DNA of 64,000 nt, from assembly GCA_010015675.1 (NCBI GenBank), contig ML976988.1:138806-202805 (forward strand), given 5' to 3'. The notes under the pieces were generated by a model, which had not been told where the DNA came from, ran no database searches, and was given only the letters and a program-made list of their open reading frames with translations. Below are positions 1-11,221 of the stretch, in pieces. The DNA is from Byssothecium circinans. Lineage: Eukaryota > Ascomycota > Dothideomycetes > Pleosporales > Massarinaceae. The first letter of the stretch is position 1, and every line of letters starts with the position of its first letter. Position numbers and translations under genes: made by a program.

Positions 1-939
1 TGAGATTCACTAGAAACTACGATTTGGCGGGGATTTGGGGGGGAATCGGAATCTTGTGCATACGCCAAGAATTCCTCGAATTCTGCATACGCTAACAGCT
101 TTTCCCCTGCGACGCTCTTATCAACGAGCTCCGGACTCGGTTGTTTGTCTTAATTGCACCACGCCACAGCGCCTTATGGACCTTTTCCTCCCACACTACC
201 TCGTTCGCTTTGATCTCTGCGCGGATTTGCTCATAGTTTCCTACCAAATCTAATGGCCATGACCAGTATCCAAAGTCGGGCATTAGCCATATCTCCTCAT
301 CTATCGCCAGCCTTGAAAGCGCCCAGAAGGTATGATGCTGGTGTTTAATATCTGGAAAATCGCTAACTACAAAAGAGAATTCGATATTCGGGAGTGGTTC
401 GGGGCTCGTCGCGACAGCGCGGTCGATTTGATGGAGCGTACTAAGTGCACGGCTAACCAGAAAATCATTGTTGATCTTCGACTCCAGGACATAAAGCTAA
501 GCACTCAGTCAGCGATGCGGCCATGGAGAGCATCCGGAAGAGCCACCTTTTGATTATAGATCATCGCCCTCACTGCACCTTCGGGCTTCCAGTCCAGATC
601 GATATCTGATTCGTTCACATTTCCAATCTTATTCCTATGCGCGACGGCGCGCTCGATCTCATAAAACAAGCTCTTGAACTCGGAAGAACATTGCGTCGCT
701 GTGAGTCCATAGCGACTGAAGTCCTTCGCCCACTCCTACAACTAGATTTCTGAATCCCCGAGATCGCTCAAAAGTACCTGATCGCTCGATGATGAGTGTG
801 CGCCCAGTTTTGATTTCCTGAGTGGACGGGGAGCGGCGGCGCCTGAATTGATATTCATAAAGATACTTGTCGTAAGTACTAGCATGCAGGCAATGCAGAA
901 GGCCAGAAGCCGCCGGAGATTCCTCATATCGATATTCAT
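1..939 (-). CDS. GT90 (CAP10-like) glycosyltransferase, 5' part, runs off the left edge
   Basis: Predicted type II Golgi-lumen glycosyltransferase of family GT90, the family of Cryptococcus CAP10 and other wall or capsule sugar transferases. The ATG at 937-939 opens a short basic N-terminus and one hydrophobic signal anchor (about residues 10-30). Three exons join in frame: 939-778, 735-547 and 496 onward, with introns 736-777 (42 bp, GTACTT...TAG) and 497-546 (50 bp, GTGGCT...TAG, branch CTGAC). After splicing the family blocks follow in order: a YGLT...C segment, GAVRAMIYNQ, LSTLHQIDRA, then MPDFGYWSWP and KALWRGA, which are hallmark GT90 segments. The readable frame ends near 92, where another intron or an unseen exon must follow, so the C-terminal catalytic half is outside the window. 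Family call is secure; substrate is unknown. Confidence 0.82.
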
Positions 940-1554
940 GGGCGTCGTATTCGAACCTGAAGGTAATGATGGAGAAAGAAAGAGATATCCTCACGCCCTA
1001 CAGAGTCAGGCTCTCGGATGTATATTTTCAGACGAGTCAAGGACGCCGCAGAGAGGCTGTGTCTATCACCATACAATATCCCACACACCTTAAGCCACGG
1101 CGAGATACCACCTGCTGTGCCGCAGGCGGGGCATACACAGGAGGTTGGTGGCGTGGGTGGGATGACCTTCCCTCGCCGCACTGATGCTCATACGGTATTA
1201 AATACAAGAATTCGATACACTCTTTTGGAGTAGTGTCGACTGTTATTATTAGTCTCGGTGTGGTATCGAGGGTAACGTAGAGGCCCGATTGCGGCACAGC
1301 TACTTCAAAACGGATAAGCTCAACGGGGGCGTAACATTACCTATTGCAGTGAAATCCTTGCAATATGACAATAGATGGTAAAGGGTACGCCAAGGGAGCA
1401 CAGTAACTGGGGCACAGTAAGCATCTCTACTTCTTGCAGTGTCTACTATTAGCATATTAACCCAACGTAGACTTTTGGTGAATGCATCCGTAAGTAGGCC
1501 TGACGGACTTCTTCGCGGGCGGGAGTCTTGCCGTAGTCGGTGACATTCGTTTTG

Positions 1555-1644
1555 CTTCATCTTATCTCTGCTAGTCTTTTGCTCAGGACACTATAGTTCG
1601 CTGCCTCCCCACTCAATCAATGAACTCTTTCTCTCCTACTTGAA
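1555..1644 (+). repeat. 90-bp direct repeat, copy 1
   Basis: This 90-base stretch recurs at 1719-1808 in the same orientation, without gaps and with about 85% identity by eye. Both copies start CTTCATCT and end CTTGAA, and share TATAGTT(C/T)GCTGCCTCC and ATCAATGAACTCT. The offset between copies is 164 bp. Origin unknown; it could be a tandem duplication or the remains of a repetitive element. Confidence 0.75.
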
Positions 1645-1718
1645 GCGGCCCCTCTACTTGCGCAAACTCCCCTTTTTCAACATGGGCGGAATTTAGGTAG
1701 CTGTTCGAGGCCTGTAGG

Positions 1719-1808
1719 CTTCATCTAATCTCTGCTAGACTTTTGCTAAGGGCAGTATAGTTTGCTGCCTCCTCACTCGATCAATGAACTCTAGCTCTCC
1801 TGCTTGAA
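1719..1808 (+). repeat. 90-bp direct repeat, copy 2
   Basis: Second copy of the repeat at 1555-1644. Differences are scattered single substitutions, which points to an old duplication rather than an assembly artefact. Confidence 0.75.
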
Positions 1809-2130
1809 CCTCTGAAGCTAATGATCTTGGCACACTGGGCAAATCTTTGACCCCCCATGGACGGTGGTGTTCATTACATTTACATAATATCATACTATGG
1901 TAGTTACGACATATATATTGTGTTGTAAGCGGAATTCAAAGTCAGCTGCGGTATGATACGCCAACTTCTCTACCTATCTCTCGTTTTACTGGATTTCTGA
2001 CTTGTCTCATCCCCAATGCGCTTTTATTCTGCAAGATTACCTACCTACTTTAACGTTGCACCGTACAACAAAAGAGTGTAGTTTCACCCACCCTCCATTT
2101 CTTGTCGCCAACAGCTCCATCCAACCATCC

Positions 2131-2901
2131 TCACAGCCGACTCATCCCCTTCCCCATTCCCCCATCCCTCGCAGCAGCAGCACCACCTTCCTGTCCTCCA
2201 GCAGCACCACTCTCCTGTCCTCCAGCAGCAGCACCCTCCTGTCCTCCAGCAGCCGTATCAGCCGTATTACTCGCACCCCACATAATCAAACCCTGACTCA
2301 ACCTAAACCAATTATACCCCTCAACATCCCCCGCCTCCAACAACGCCTCCGCCCCAACCTCCCCATTATAAACCCTTTTCCTCACCCTCCCAACCCGGAA
2401 ATTCTCCTCGGCCCGCTCCAGCAACTCCCCGTCCTCCCCCGCATCCCTGAGCAACTTCCTCACTTTATCATGAACCCTGCTCTCCTCCTCCTCGTGAAGC
2501 CAACAAGACGTCGGCGTTTCCGTTTTCAACTTTACATTACGACCCGTCATGATGCTCATAAACTGGTCCTCCAAACCGCGCTGACGCAGCAGCACGCACA
2601 GCTGATCCCACGCCCGCGTGTTTTCGGCATATTCGGCTGACTCGTGCGCTTCGAAGAAGTCGGCGCGTAGAGGTAGTGGCGAGGTGGCGATGAATTCGGC
2701 TTGGTCTTGCTTGGTCCCGGGGCAGATGTGGCGGTAGTTTGGGGCGAAGGGGTCGGTGGAGTAGGGGGACTGCTTGGGGGGTGGGGTGGTGGTTGTTGGA
2801 GTAGTTGGGGTTGGAGTGGTACTAGTACCAGCAGACTGGACGAGCGATTTTCTTGGGAGTGAGGTGTCTGGTTGACGGTGTTGATGATAGGGGGATTCCA
2901 T
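2131..2901 (-). CDS. Hypothetical protein, 256 aa, with Gly-Gln repeat C-terminus
   Basis: Not recognised. The first in-frame ATG (2899-2901) is used; the frame is open further upstream but without an ATG. Residues 1-55 are Pro/Thr/Ser-rich and probably disordered. The middle (about 60-190) is an acidic, helical-looking domain with many Glu and Arg residues and a conserved-looking segment ending YNWFRLSQGLIMWG. The last 40 residues are a low-complexity tail of AAGGQEG-like units encoded by an 18-30 bp minisatellite at about 2165-2265. No signal peptide or membrane segment. The opposite strand also has a long frame (2002-2640), but it is low-complexity Pro/Ser and is taken as a shadow. Function unknown. 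Confidence 0.5.
   Translation of the reverse strand: MESPYHQHRQPDTSLPRKSLVQSAGTSTTPTPTTPTTTTPPPKQSPYSTDPFAPNYRHICPGTKQDQAEFIATSPLPLRADFFEAHESAEYAENTRAWDQLCVLLRQRGLEDQFMSIMTGRNVKLKTETPTSCWLHEEEESRVHDKVRKLLRDAGEDGELLERAEENFRVGRVRKRVYNGEVGAEALLEAGDVEGYNWFRLSQGLIMWGASNTADTAAGGQEGAAAGGQESGAAGGQEGGAAAARDGGMGKGMSRL
2165..2265 (+). repeat. Coding minisatellite
   Basis: Three near-identical units built on CCTGTCCTCCAGCAGC occur in a row, with variable CAC/AGC spacers. On the minus strand they encode the repeating Gly-Gly-Gln-Glu tail of the 256-aa protein. Unit number could vary between strains. Confidence 0.7.
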
Positions 2902-3382
2902 GGTGCTTGTGGTGGCGTTACTGGTGTTGTGGACGGGATAGATAAACCTTGAGGTGAAGAAGGCTGCGATGTCTGTCTGTTGTTGTGGTAGGTGGCAAAG
3001 GACGATGGTGAGTCCCGTGGGAGAACGTCGGAAGGGCGACAGCAGGTACACATGCTGTGCCGTAGACGAGTAAGATGCACGTGATGGGTATGGCTTGGCA
3101 GTATTGATTGAACACGGATTGAGGCGGTGTTGAAGTAAACGTAGATTGGATTAGAGGTTGTCATGTGGAAAGTGTTTCGGTGAAACTTGGTACCGTAATC
3201 CCAACGAGCAAGCGCTTTGAGCTTGTCTCTGCCGCATGTTTTGTACAATCGCTACCTAGATATCTTCCCACTCTCATGCTAGGAAAGCGCGCACACTCTG
3301 CATCGGCTCTGCTGGCGATTGCAACTCAGCCCACAAGATTATTAACCCCGTGGCACACTCTTGCATAATCAACTGGTATCGT
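2902..3382. other. Intergenic, about 480 bp
   Basis: Upstream of the 256-aa gene and downstream of the 332-aa gene. No gene, RNA or repeat recognised. Confidence 0.6.
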
Positions 3383-4433
3383 TTACAGCTCACTTTCATC
3401 TTTGGGATACAACTTCGACCGCCACTTACAGCCGAAAGCAGATTCAACCTGCGTCTCAAAGTCGATCGTATCCATGTGCTCATGCACAACATGAGCCATG
3501 AAGGCCATGCCATCAAAAACTGAACTAGACACCCGCGCGTCTCGAACTAGGTCTGAGCCTAGTATGTCCTTGAGCATGTGGTGGAGAGTCTCGTTCTTCG
3601 CGTCGTCACCGTACACAACCAAATAACGGAACTGCGCCGGGAGATTGAAATCGGGTGGAGGGTTTGCGAAAAGAGAATTCAATGTGTCTCTGAGTGCGTC
3701 GAGTTGGTTCTCTTCTCCAATCCTTGGACCTCTTACAGTACTGTGGACCGGGAGCACGAGACCAATTTCGTCTATGGTGTACACGCCGACATCGAACCAA
3801 TGAAAGCTGTAATCCACGGCAAGAACAACCCAGGGATCCTCATCATATGCGGGCTCACTGTCGGGGCGGTTGGCATGCACCGCATATCTAGCTGGCTGGA
3901 CGGTGGGAATGACTTGGCGAAGGCCAAGAGCCTGGAGAGCTTCCTGGGCGATATCCCTCGTATGTTCTTCGACGCCGTCAAGAGAAAGTCCAGCAAAGCA
4001 GATATTGGTACCGAGATACGATTCAACTGCCGACTTTAGAGTCGCCAACAGGGCCTTGGTGCTGGTGAAATCGGTACCGCGACAGATGTCTAAGTCAGGC
4101 CTGAATGCAGGTGGCAGACGCTCCAGGGCTGGGGGGAGAAACCGACAGAGCATGCTATCTTCAGTAGATGCTGAGGCGGTATTGTTTCTCATGAAGACTC
4201 GGTACTGTCGAGATCCGTGGACCTGGGCTACGGGGACGGTGGTTCCATCATTGAAGTAGATGACGGCAATTCTGTTGCCTGCGTGTTAAATAAAAGCTGC
4301 GAGGAAGATAGAAGACAACTTACCCGTAGTCGGGGGTCAGCCTAAAGGCTACACCAGGAGCGCGGGGTCGAGCTGGATACTGCGCCGCTACACCGAGTGC
4401 GGCGGTTAGAAGGTGAGCAAACAATAGCAACAT
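3383..4433 (-). CDS. Secreted-looking protein with weak Hsp70/actin-fold resemblance, 332 aa
   Basis: Two exons, 4433-4324 and 4271-3383, flank a 52-bp intron (4272-4323; GTAAGT donor, CAG acceptor), giving 999 nt. The ATG at 4431-4433 starts a classic signal peptide (MLLLFAHLLTAALGVAA) with likely cleavage before QYPARP. An upstream CAG acceptor seven bases earlier would break the frame, so the downstream one is chosen. After the signal comes a beta-strand-like TPDYGIAVIYFND...VPVAQVHG, reminiscent of the N-terminal strands of Hsp70-type ATPases. Later segments include WVVLAVDYSFHWFDVGVYTI and FDGMAFMAHVVHEH near the C-terminus. It lacks the phosphate-binding glycines of true Hsp70s, so ATPase activity is doubtful. 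Gene structure is well supported; the fold is an inference. Confidence 0.7.
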
Positions 4434-5280
4434 TGCAGGATGGGCAGGTCGGGACCTTAGGCGATGAGTTGAGGTACGATCCTTCAGTGTTCGGTGTTTC
4501 AAAGTTAAGATATGATTTTGGCCAAAGTACAAGCACTCACATCTCTAGTGCTGGGCCGCTCCAGGGCTCCAGCTGGCCGGTGCGCACTTGATGGGGTCGG
4601 CCTGCAAACGCGCATAGGTGGTATACAATCGGATTTTAAGATTGTTTACTTACGACACCTGATAGGAATTGCGTGTCTGGTAGGTGGTTGATTACAAAAG
4701 CGTTGCTGATTCGATTCAATGGCAGGTTTATCAACTTCTCAGCCGTGTTGCATATGTAGACGAGGTGTGAGACATATGGAGAGTTTGTATTTGTGTTTGC
4801 AGGAGGATTTCACGGGTGGGTGAATGGGAAGTTGTGAGAGCATTACGTCAGAGGGCGTTAAAATAGGGCGCTAAAATAGGGCTGGCGTTCGGCTCGGCTC
4901 ATCTCAAGCGCTTGTCGTTCGCATCATGTGGGCAATGTGGCTGTAGGAATCCTGCCGTCGCACCGTGGATCGGACAGAAGCAAAGAAAGTCTACAATTCA
5001 CTCATTCACTCACCCCGGACCTCTTTATTCCCTTTCCCCCCTTTTTTCTTCCCGCATTCAGGCCCATGCTGGGTGAGCGGCTCTGAGAATGTTGCGCTCG
5101 GGGATGCTGGCTGTGGAAAACGCGTAATCGAGACTTGGTACGCCCAACCGTGGGAGCTGCCGATAGGATAGCCTGATTCTGGACCGCGAACACTCGGCCT
5201 CTTGTGCTATGAGAAGAAAGGGCGTGCGTGTCTGATAGCGATACATAGGCACCGTCTACAACTGCGAATGCGCGGCTACC
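4434..5280. other. Intergenic, divergent upstream region, about 850 bp
   Basis: Separates the secreted-protein gene (minus) from the flippase gene (plus), so it should hold both promoters. There is a pyrimidine-rich tract at about 5024-5055 ahead of the flippase start. No ORF is convincing. Confidence 0.5.
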
Positions 5281-8200
5281 ATGTCGTCTGGTGGAGAGCC
5301 CCCCAGCGGAGGAATACGCAGACGGCGGTCCCGTCCTGAAGAGGATGACGAGGGGGTTGCGCCGGTTGGGGGAAATGGAGCCTCGACGTATACCACTATA
5401 GCAGAGACGTCGCATCATGACTCAGCTGTTGACGCCGATGCCGCCCTTGATTCCATATCGCGTCCCTCCACTGATGCGCCGCCACGAGTACGCTTTTCCT
5501 CCGATATCGAACGACACGCGCCAGGGCAGTGGTCGAGGCCCATGACGGGGTCGATTGGGGAGGTAGAGGAGGCGGGGAGTGGTGGAGCGAAGAATACCGG
5601 GACGTCGGACCTCAGGATTGATACGCGAGAGGCGCCGGTTGAAAGGGAAGCTGTTTTGGCTGTGGAATCGCCTTCCTCTTCACCTCATACGTCCCCGTTG
5701 TCCCCGCGGAGTGCAATACACTCACCTCTTTCACCATCATCGAATCGCAGCCGCGGATACTCGTTACGGAGCGCACTCTTTAAGAAGAAGGTGTTCGATC
5801 AGACTCAGACGCCGGAATCGAATATTGAGTTAGAGGAAAGAGCTGGATCTTCGAGGATGCAGGGCGGATCTGGATCGTGGCAGACTGATGGTGTGGGGCA
5901 AGAGGTGGGTTTTGGGAAGACGGGGACCGCAAGGGTCACGGTTTCGTCGGCTCAAGGTTCGGATCCAACGAAGACGACACTGAGCAAGGGACCGATCGCG
6001 CTGAAGAATTACGACAATTGGTGGCAGACGAAGAAAAAGACGGGATACGCACAACGTGCGCGGGAGTGGGGCACACAGGCGAAGAAGTTCGCCCTAAGGA
6101 TAAAGGACATACCGTCTAGCAAAGATGGGCGGCATATTTACCTGGACCCTTCTAGGCGAGAACCGCTGATAGACGAACGTACAACGAAACCGTACATCAG
6201 CAATTGGATTCGCTCGACACGGTACTCGGCTTGGAACTTCGTACCTCGACAGCTCATTGCTCAGTTCTCTAAACTCGCCAATTTTTACTTTCTATGCATT
6301 TCCATTCTACAGCTGATACCTGGACTTAGTACGACGGGCATGTATACGACGATAGTGCCCTTGATGTTTTTCGTCACCCTTTCCATCGCTAAGGAAGGGT
6401 ACGATGATCTGAGACGGTATCGACTAGACAAGGCGGAAAATAATCGCGAGACCAAGGTTTTGAGAGCGACTGGGCGTTCATCTGATCACGGGGAAGGCTC
6501 CGAGAGGGGCGTGCCATCGGTGGATGAGATGAATTGGGAGACGCTGAAGTGGCAGGATCTTAACGTTGGAGACATTGTCAAGCTGGAGCGAGATGAAGCG
6601 GCGCCAGCGGATCTCATCCTCCTACATACCCACGGTGAAAACAGTGTAGCTTACGTGGAGACCATGGCTTTGGATGGCGAGACAAACTTGAAGAGCAAGC
6701 AAACAACGGCATCCATGTCAAAAGCTATCGAGAGCCAGGAGGATATACTTGCCTGCCCAGCCGAAGTTGTCGTCGAAGACCCAAACCAGGATCTGTACAG
6801 CTTTGAAGGCCGCGTTACTGTGGATGGCAAGACTGCGCCGCTGACACTAAACGAGATCATCTTCCGAGGCAGTATCCTGAGGAACACGCCAGATGCTGTG
6901 GGTATGGTCATTTACTCCGGCGAGGAGTGCCGCATCCGCATGAACGCGAACAAGAATCCTCGTATCAAAGCCCCGAACCTCCAGCGTCTGGTCAATCGAA
7001 TCGTCATTCTCATCGTCGTTTTCGTCATCTTACTTGCCGTCTTCAACACCGTCGCATACCGGATATGGCGGAAAGAGGAAGACAAGTTGTACTATCTCGC
7101 CGGACAGTCTGTCGCTTTCTTTCCTAATCTTACCTCGTTCATCATCATGTTCAATACTATGATCCCACTGTCGCTGTATGTCAGTTTGGAAATCGTCAAG
7201 CTGGCGCAGATGTTCTTCCTGCACACGGATATTGATATGTACGATCCTAAATCCGATACGCCCTGCGAACCGCGCACTTCGACTATCAACGAGGAGTTGG
7301 GCCAGATCAGCTACATATTCTCAGACAAAACGGGCACGCTGACGGATAACTCGATGAAATTCCGTAAGATGAGTGTAGGCGGGGCGTCTTGGTTGCATGA
7401 TGCGGATTTGAAAGAGCAGCAGAAGAAGAAACTAATTCACAAGAAGAGGAAGAAGGGGAAACAACCTGTTCAGATGAGTCGTCGATCGGTCAAAGATGCA
7501 CAGTCACCGATAGAGCCTGTGGTGGAAGCTGTCGAGCAGACTGAACGGATTCCAGAGGACGCACAGGATTCGAAGTGGAAGTCTTCGGCCAGACCGGGGA
7601 AGTCACAACGAGAGCTTCTTACTTGGGATATGCTGCGGTATATGCAGCGTAGGCCTCACACGTCGTTCTCAAAAAAAGCAAGAATGTTCTTGCTTTCGTT
7701 AGCGCTATGTCACACCTGCTTACCAGAAGTGCAAGAGGATGGAAAGACGCAGTTCATGGCTTCTTCGCCGGATGAACTTGCGCTGGTCGAAGCTGCGCAG
7801 GATATGGGTTTTCTCGTCATCAACCGCGATGTGCAAACCATCACGCTGCAGATCATGCCTTCTGGAACGGAGGCCGAGCCAGTGTCGGAGACGTATGAGA
7901 TCCTAGATATCATTGAATTCTCGAGCAAGCGGAAGCGGATGTCGATTGTCGTCCGTTTCCCGGATCGTCGCATATGCATCATTTGCAAAGGCGCGGATTC
8001 TATTGTCATGGAACGTCTAAAACTGGCTACGTTGGCGAACAAGAAGATGGTGGAGATTGAGCGTCGGGCTAGTAAACGCAAGAGCTTGGAGGCACAGCAT
8101 GCGATCGCCCGGATGAGTGAACACAATGAACGCAAGAGTAGTGTTACGGGTCGCAAGAGCCTCACCCTCAGTCAGGCAGCACGTGCGAGTCTTTCTCTTG

Positions 8201-10331
8201 GGAGACCGTCGCTTGGACGGGCGGGAAGTGTTGGCGGGATTGGGCGGTCGAGTACGGGCGGAAGGTCCCTTCAGCCTGTGCGGGATGAGGTTGATCAGTG
8301 GCTTCGCCAACGCGAGAATGACTTTGAGATGCAATCGGTCGATGCGAATACGCCGGCGCAGACACCGAGGCCTTCAGGATTGGAAAGGCTGTCGATGGCT
8401 TTTTCGGAGGCGAGAAGCTCATTGCAAGTCGAAGAGATGGATGAGATGGTCGATGAGAACGTTGCTGGGGATGAGTCTGCGGTCATTGAACGCTGTCTTC
8501 AACACATCAATGAATTCGCTACGGAGGGCTTGCGAACTCTGCTCTATGGGTATCGTTTTCTCGATGACGAAGAGTACACAAAGTGGAAGAAGAAATACCT
8601 TGATGCGACAACCAGCCTCGTCGACCGATCCCGCTTGATTGAAGAAGCCGGCGAACTCATCGAGCAAGAGCTGGAGTTATGTGCTGCCACCGCGATTGAA
8701 GATAAGCTCCAAAAAGGCGTCCCAGAAGCCATTGACAAGCTCCGAAGAGCAAAGATCAAGATGTGGATGCTCACAGGTGACAAGCGTGAGACAGCCATCA
8801 ACATCGGCTATTCGTGCCGTCTTATAAAAGACTACTCCACCGTCACTGTCCTCGATCACGAATCAGGCGAAGTCGAACAAAGCATCGCCGCAGCCGTCCT
8901 CGCCATCAATTCTGGCACAGTAGCCCACTCCGTCATAGTCGTTGATGGACCCACCCTCGCTCAAATCAGCGACGTCGAGCCCCTCAAAATTCTCTTCTAT
9001 GATCTCGCTATCCTCGCGGACTCGGTGATCTGTTGTCGCGCATCTCCCGCGCAGAAAGCGAGCCTGGTCAAGAATATCAGAAAGAGGGTTAAGAAGAGCA
9101 TCACTCTAGCGATTGGTGATGGTGCAAATGATATCGCTATGATTCAAGAGGCGCATGTGGGCATTGGGATTACGGGCAAGGAGGGGTTGCAGGCCGCGAG
9201 GACGAGCGATTACTCGATTGCGCAGTTTAGATTCTTGACCAAGTTGCTGCTTGTACATGGGCGGTGGAATTACGTGCGGACGTGCAAATACACCGTGGGC
9301 ACGTTTTGGAAAGAAATGGCAAGTCACCCCAATCAAACTTCACCAACTCGGTGCTAACACACTAAACCTAGGTCTTCTACCTCACGCAAGCACTCTACCA
9401 ACGCTCCGTCGGTTACACTGGCACCTCTCTCTATGAATCCTGGTCCCTCTCAATGTTTAACACGCTCTTCACCTCGCTCCCCGTAATCTTCATGGGCATA
9501 TTCGAAAAAGACCTCTCAGCGTCCACCCTCCTCGCGGTCCCCGAACTCTACACCAAAGGCCAACGCAACGGCGGTTTCAACTTCCGCGTCTACCTCGCGT
9601 GGATGTTCATGGCGTCCGCGGAAGCCATGATTATCTATTTCTGCATGCTGGGTCTCTACGGCGAAATGCGCTTCACGGAAGACAACTCCGTCTACGCGCT
9701 CGGCACCATCACCTTCACCGCCGCCGTGGTGATCATAAGCATGAAGATGCAATTCATAGAAACGCATTCGAAAACCTGGACGAACGGTCTCGCCATCTTT
9801 CTATCCGTCGGCGGCTGGTTCCTCTGGAACCTCATCCTCACAGTGCGCTACTCCCCCTCCGCAGCAATCTACTACGTCCACGACGCGCTCCTGCGCACCT
9901 TCGGCCGCTCGCCGACATGGTGGCTCTGCCTCATCCTCATCCTCTCCTCGGTCCTCGTCTTCGAGTTCGGCGTCGCGTCACTCCGCGCAGCCTTCTTCAC
10001 CACGGACGAAGACGTGTTCCAGGCGCTCGAAAAAGATCCCGTGGTTAAGAGACGTTTTGAAGAGGCGGCGAGTGAGGAGCTGCAGATGGGGTGGGATCGG
10101 GAGACGAATCGCGAGAGGAGGGAGGAAGACGCTGTGCGGAGGGTGGTGGGGGGGATGAGGGAGAGGGAGATGGTGAGGAGGGAGGGGGAGGTGGTGGAGA
10201 TTTTGAGGAATAGGGAGGGGCAGGGGAAGGGGGGGAGGAAGAGGAGTACGGGGACGATTGGGGAGGAGCTGGGGACTGAGGAGATGGATAGGGCGCTTAG
10301 TCGGGGGTATGGGAGGGTGAGGAGTGAGTAG
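5281..10331 (+). CDS. P4-type ATPase, phospholipid flippase (Dnf3-like), 1,665 aa
   Basis: Membrane pump expected to move phospholipid from the outer/lumenal to the cytosolic leaflet of Golgi or plasma membranes, using ATP and a phospho-Asp intermediate. Exons 5281-9318 and 9372-10331 flank a 53-bp intron with a GC donor (GCAAGT) and CTAG acceptor. Motifs in order: PADLILL (about 442), LDGETNLK (about 464), PLSLYVS in membrane segment 4, which is the P4 hallmark, phosphorylation site DKTGTLT (Asp about 682), SSPDE in the nucleotide domain, MLTGDKRETA and GDGANDIAM (about 1279). Exon 2 carries the last membrane segments. The first 240 residues are disordered. A long Ser/Arg/Lys-rich insert (about 910-1010) and the total length resemble yeast Dnf3 more than Drs2 or Dnf1, so the subfamily call is tentative. 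The C-tail is basic and Gly/Arg-rich. Confidence 0.93.
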
Positions 10332-11221
10332 CGGGATTGGGGGGCCAGGTGTTTGAGGGCGTGTTGGTAGGGCTTGGTTTGGCCTAGCTTTGCTTGGGGC
10401 GGATCGTTGTGTTGTGGCGTTTTTACGGTACAGTAGGGCCATTGGGCTCTAGCGCGGAGGATGGAGGATGGAGATCTCGCTGCATATCTTCCCTTTTGCT
10501 TCACCTTTTTATTGTATTTCCTTTACTGATACCACGCCACAGAATCTGGCAATATATATAAGAAGGGGCGGGCAGGTTTTTTGATAACGTTGAATGTTGT
10601 TAGTTAGGGTGGGAGGTGAGGGTGTGGTGTATACACAGAGACGTACATATACATGAATCAACGGCCCTGGTCTCCTTTCCTCTTTTCTTCAGCAATGTGG
10701 TTTCCTCTAACAATTTGCAACCTCCCTTTTCCGCTCAAGACGACGTTGAAGCTGCGGTTGCAGCCGGAGTTGATGTATTTGCTGTATTCATAGTGGATTG
10801 ACCCTTATAAATTAAATCCATAATAAGGATGTGTGGCACAAGATTGCTCATCTGGTGGGAACGTTAAAAGAAGTTCGAAAACCATGGAAAATCTAGTTTA
10901 GGGTGATTAGGAGTAGTGGCGGGAGAGTACGATGAGGTTTATGTTTTCGAAAGCAAAGTTTGAGCCGAGTTTCAGCAAGGGGATAGATAAATCTCAATTG
11001 ACTGCAGGCGCTCATATCCTCAGCATTGCAACCGCATTCCCTTATTCACAGCCAAACACAACAGCACCTTTCTCCGGCAATGGAAACAAGACAGTTCGAC
11101 TCTTCTGCAAACCCCTTCCGAGCTTCAGTATGAGCTGAAGAAAGCCTTCACTCTCGATCTGCTGAAGCTTCATTGCCCAAGTCAGGCAATCACGGTCCGA
11201 GACATTCTACTACTCGCATGC
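10332..11221. other. Intergenic, about 890 bp
   Basis: Convergent 3' ends of the flippase gene and the decayed gene that follows. A TATATATAAG stretch at about 10552 is followed by a small frame with no recognisable features. Nothing else supported. Confidence 0.5.

Larger units (their letters stand above)
940..2130. other. Intergenic, about 1.2 kb
   Basis: Promoter side of the GT90 gene and 3' side of the next gene. No supported gene. It contains the 90-bp direct repeat listed separately. Short ORFs on both strands lack recognisable domains or splice structure. Confidence 0.6.

Noticed and set aside
2002..2640. 212-codon plus-strand frame
   Set aside because: Low-complexity Ser/Pro/Leu shadow of the 256-aa gene.
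9872..10504. 210-codon minus-strand frame
   Set aside because: Antisense of the flippase C-terminus; composition artefact.
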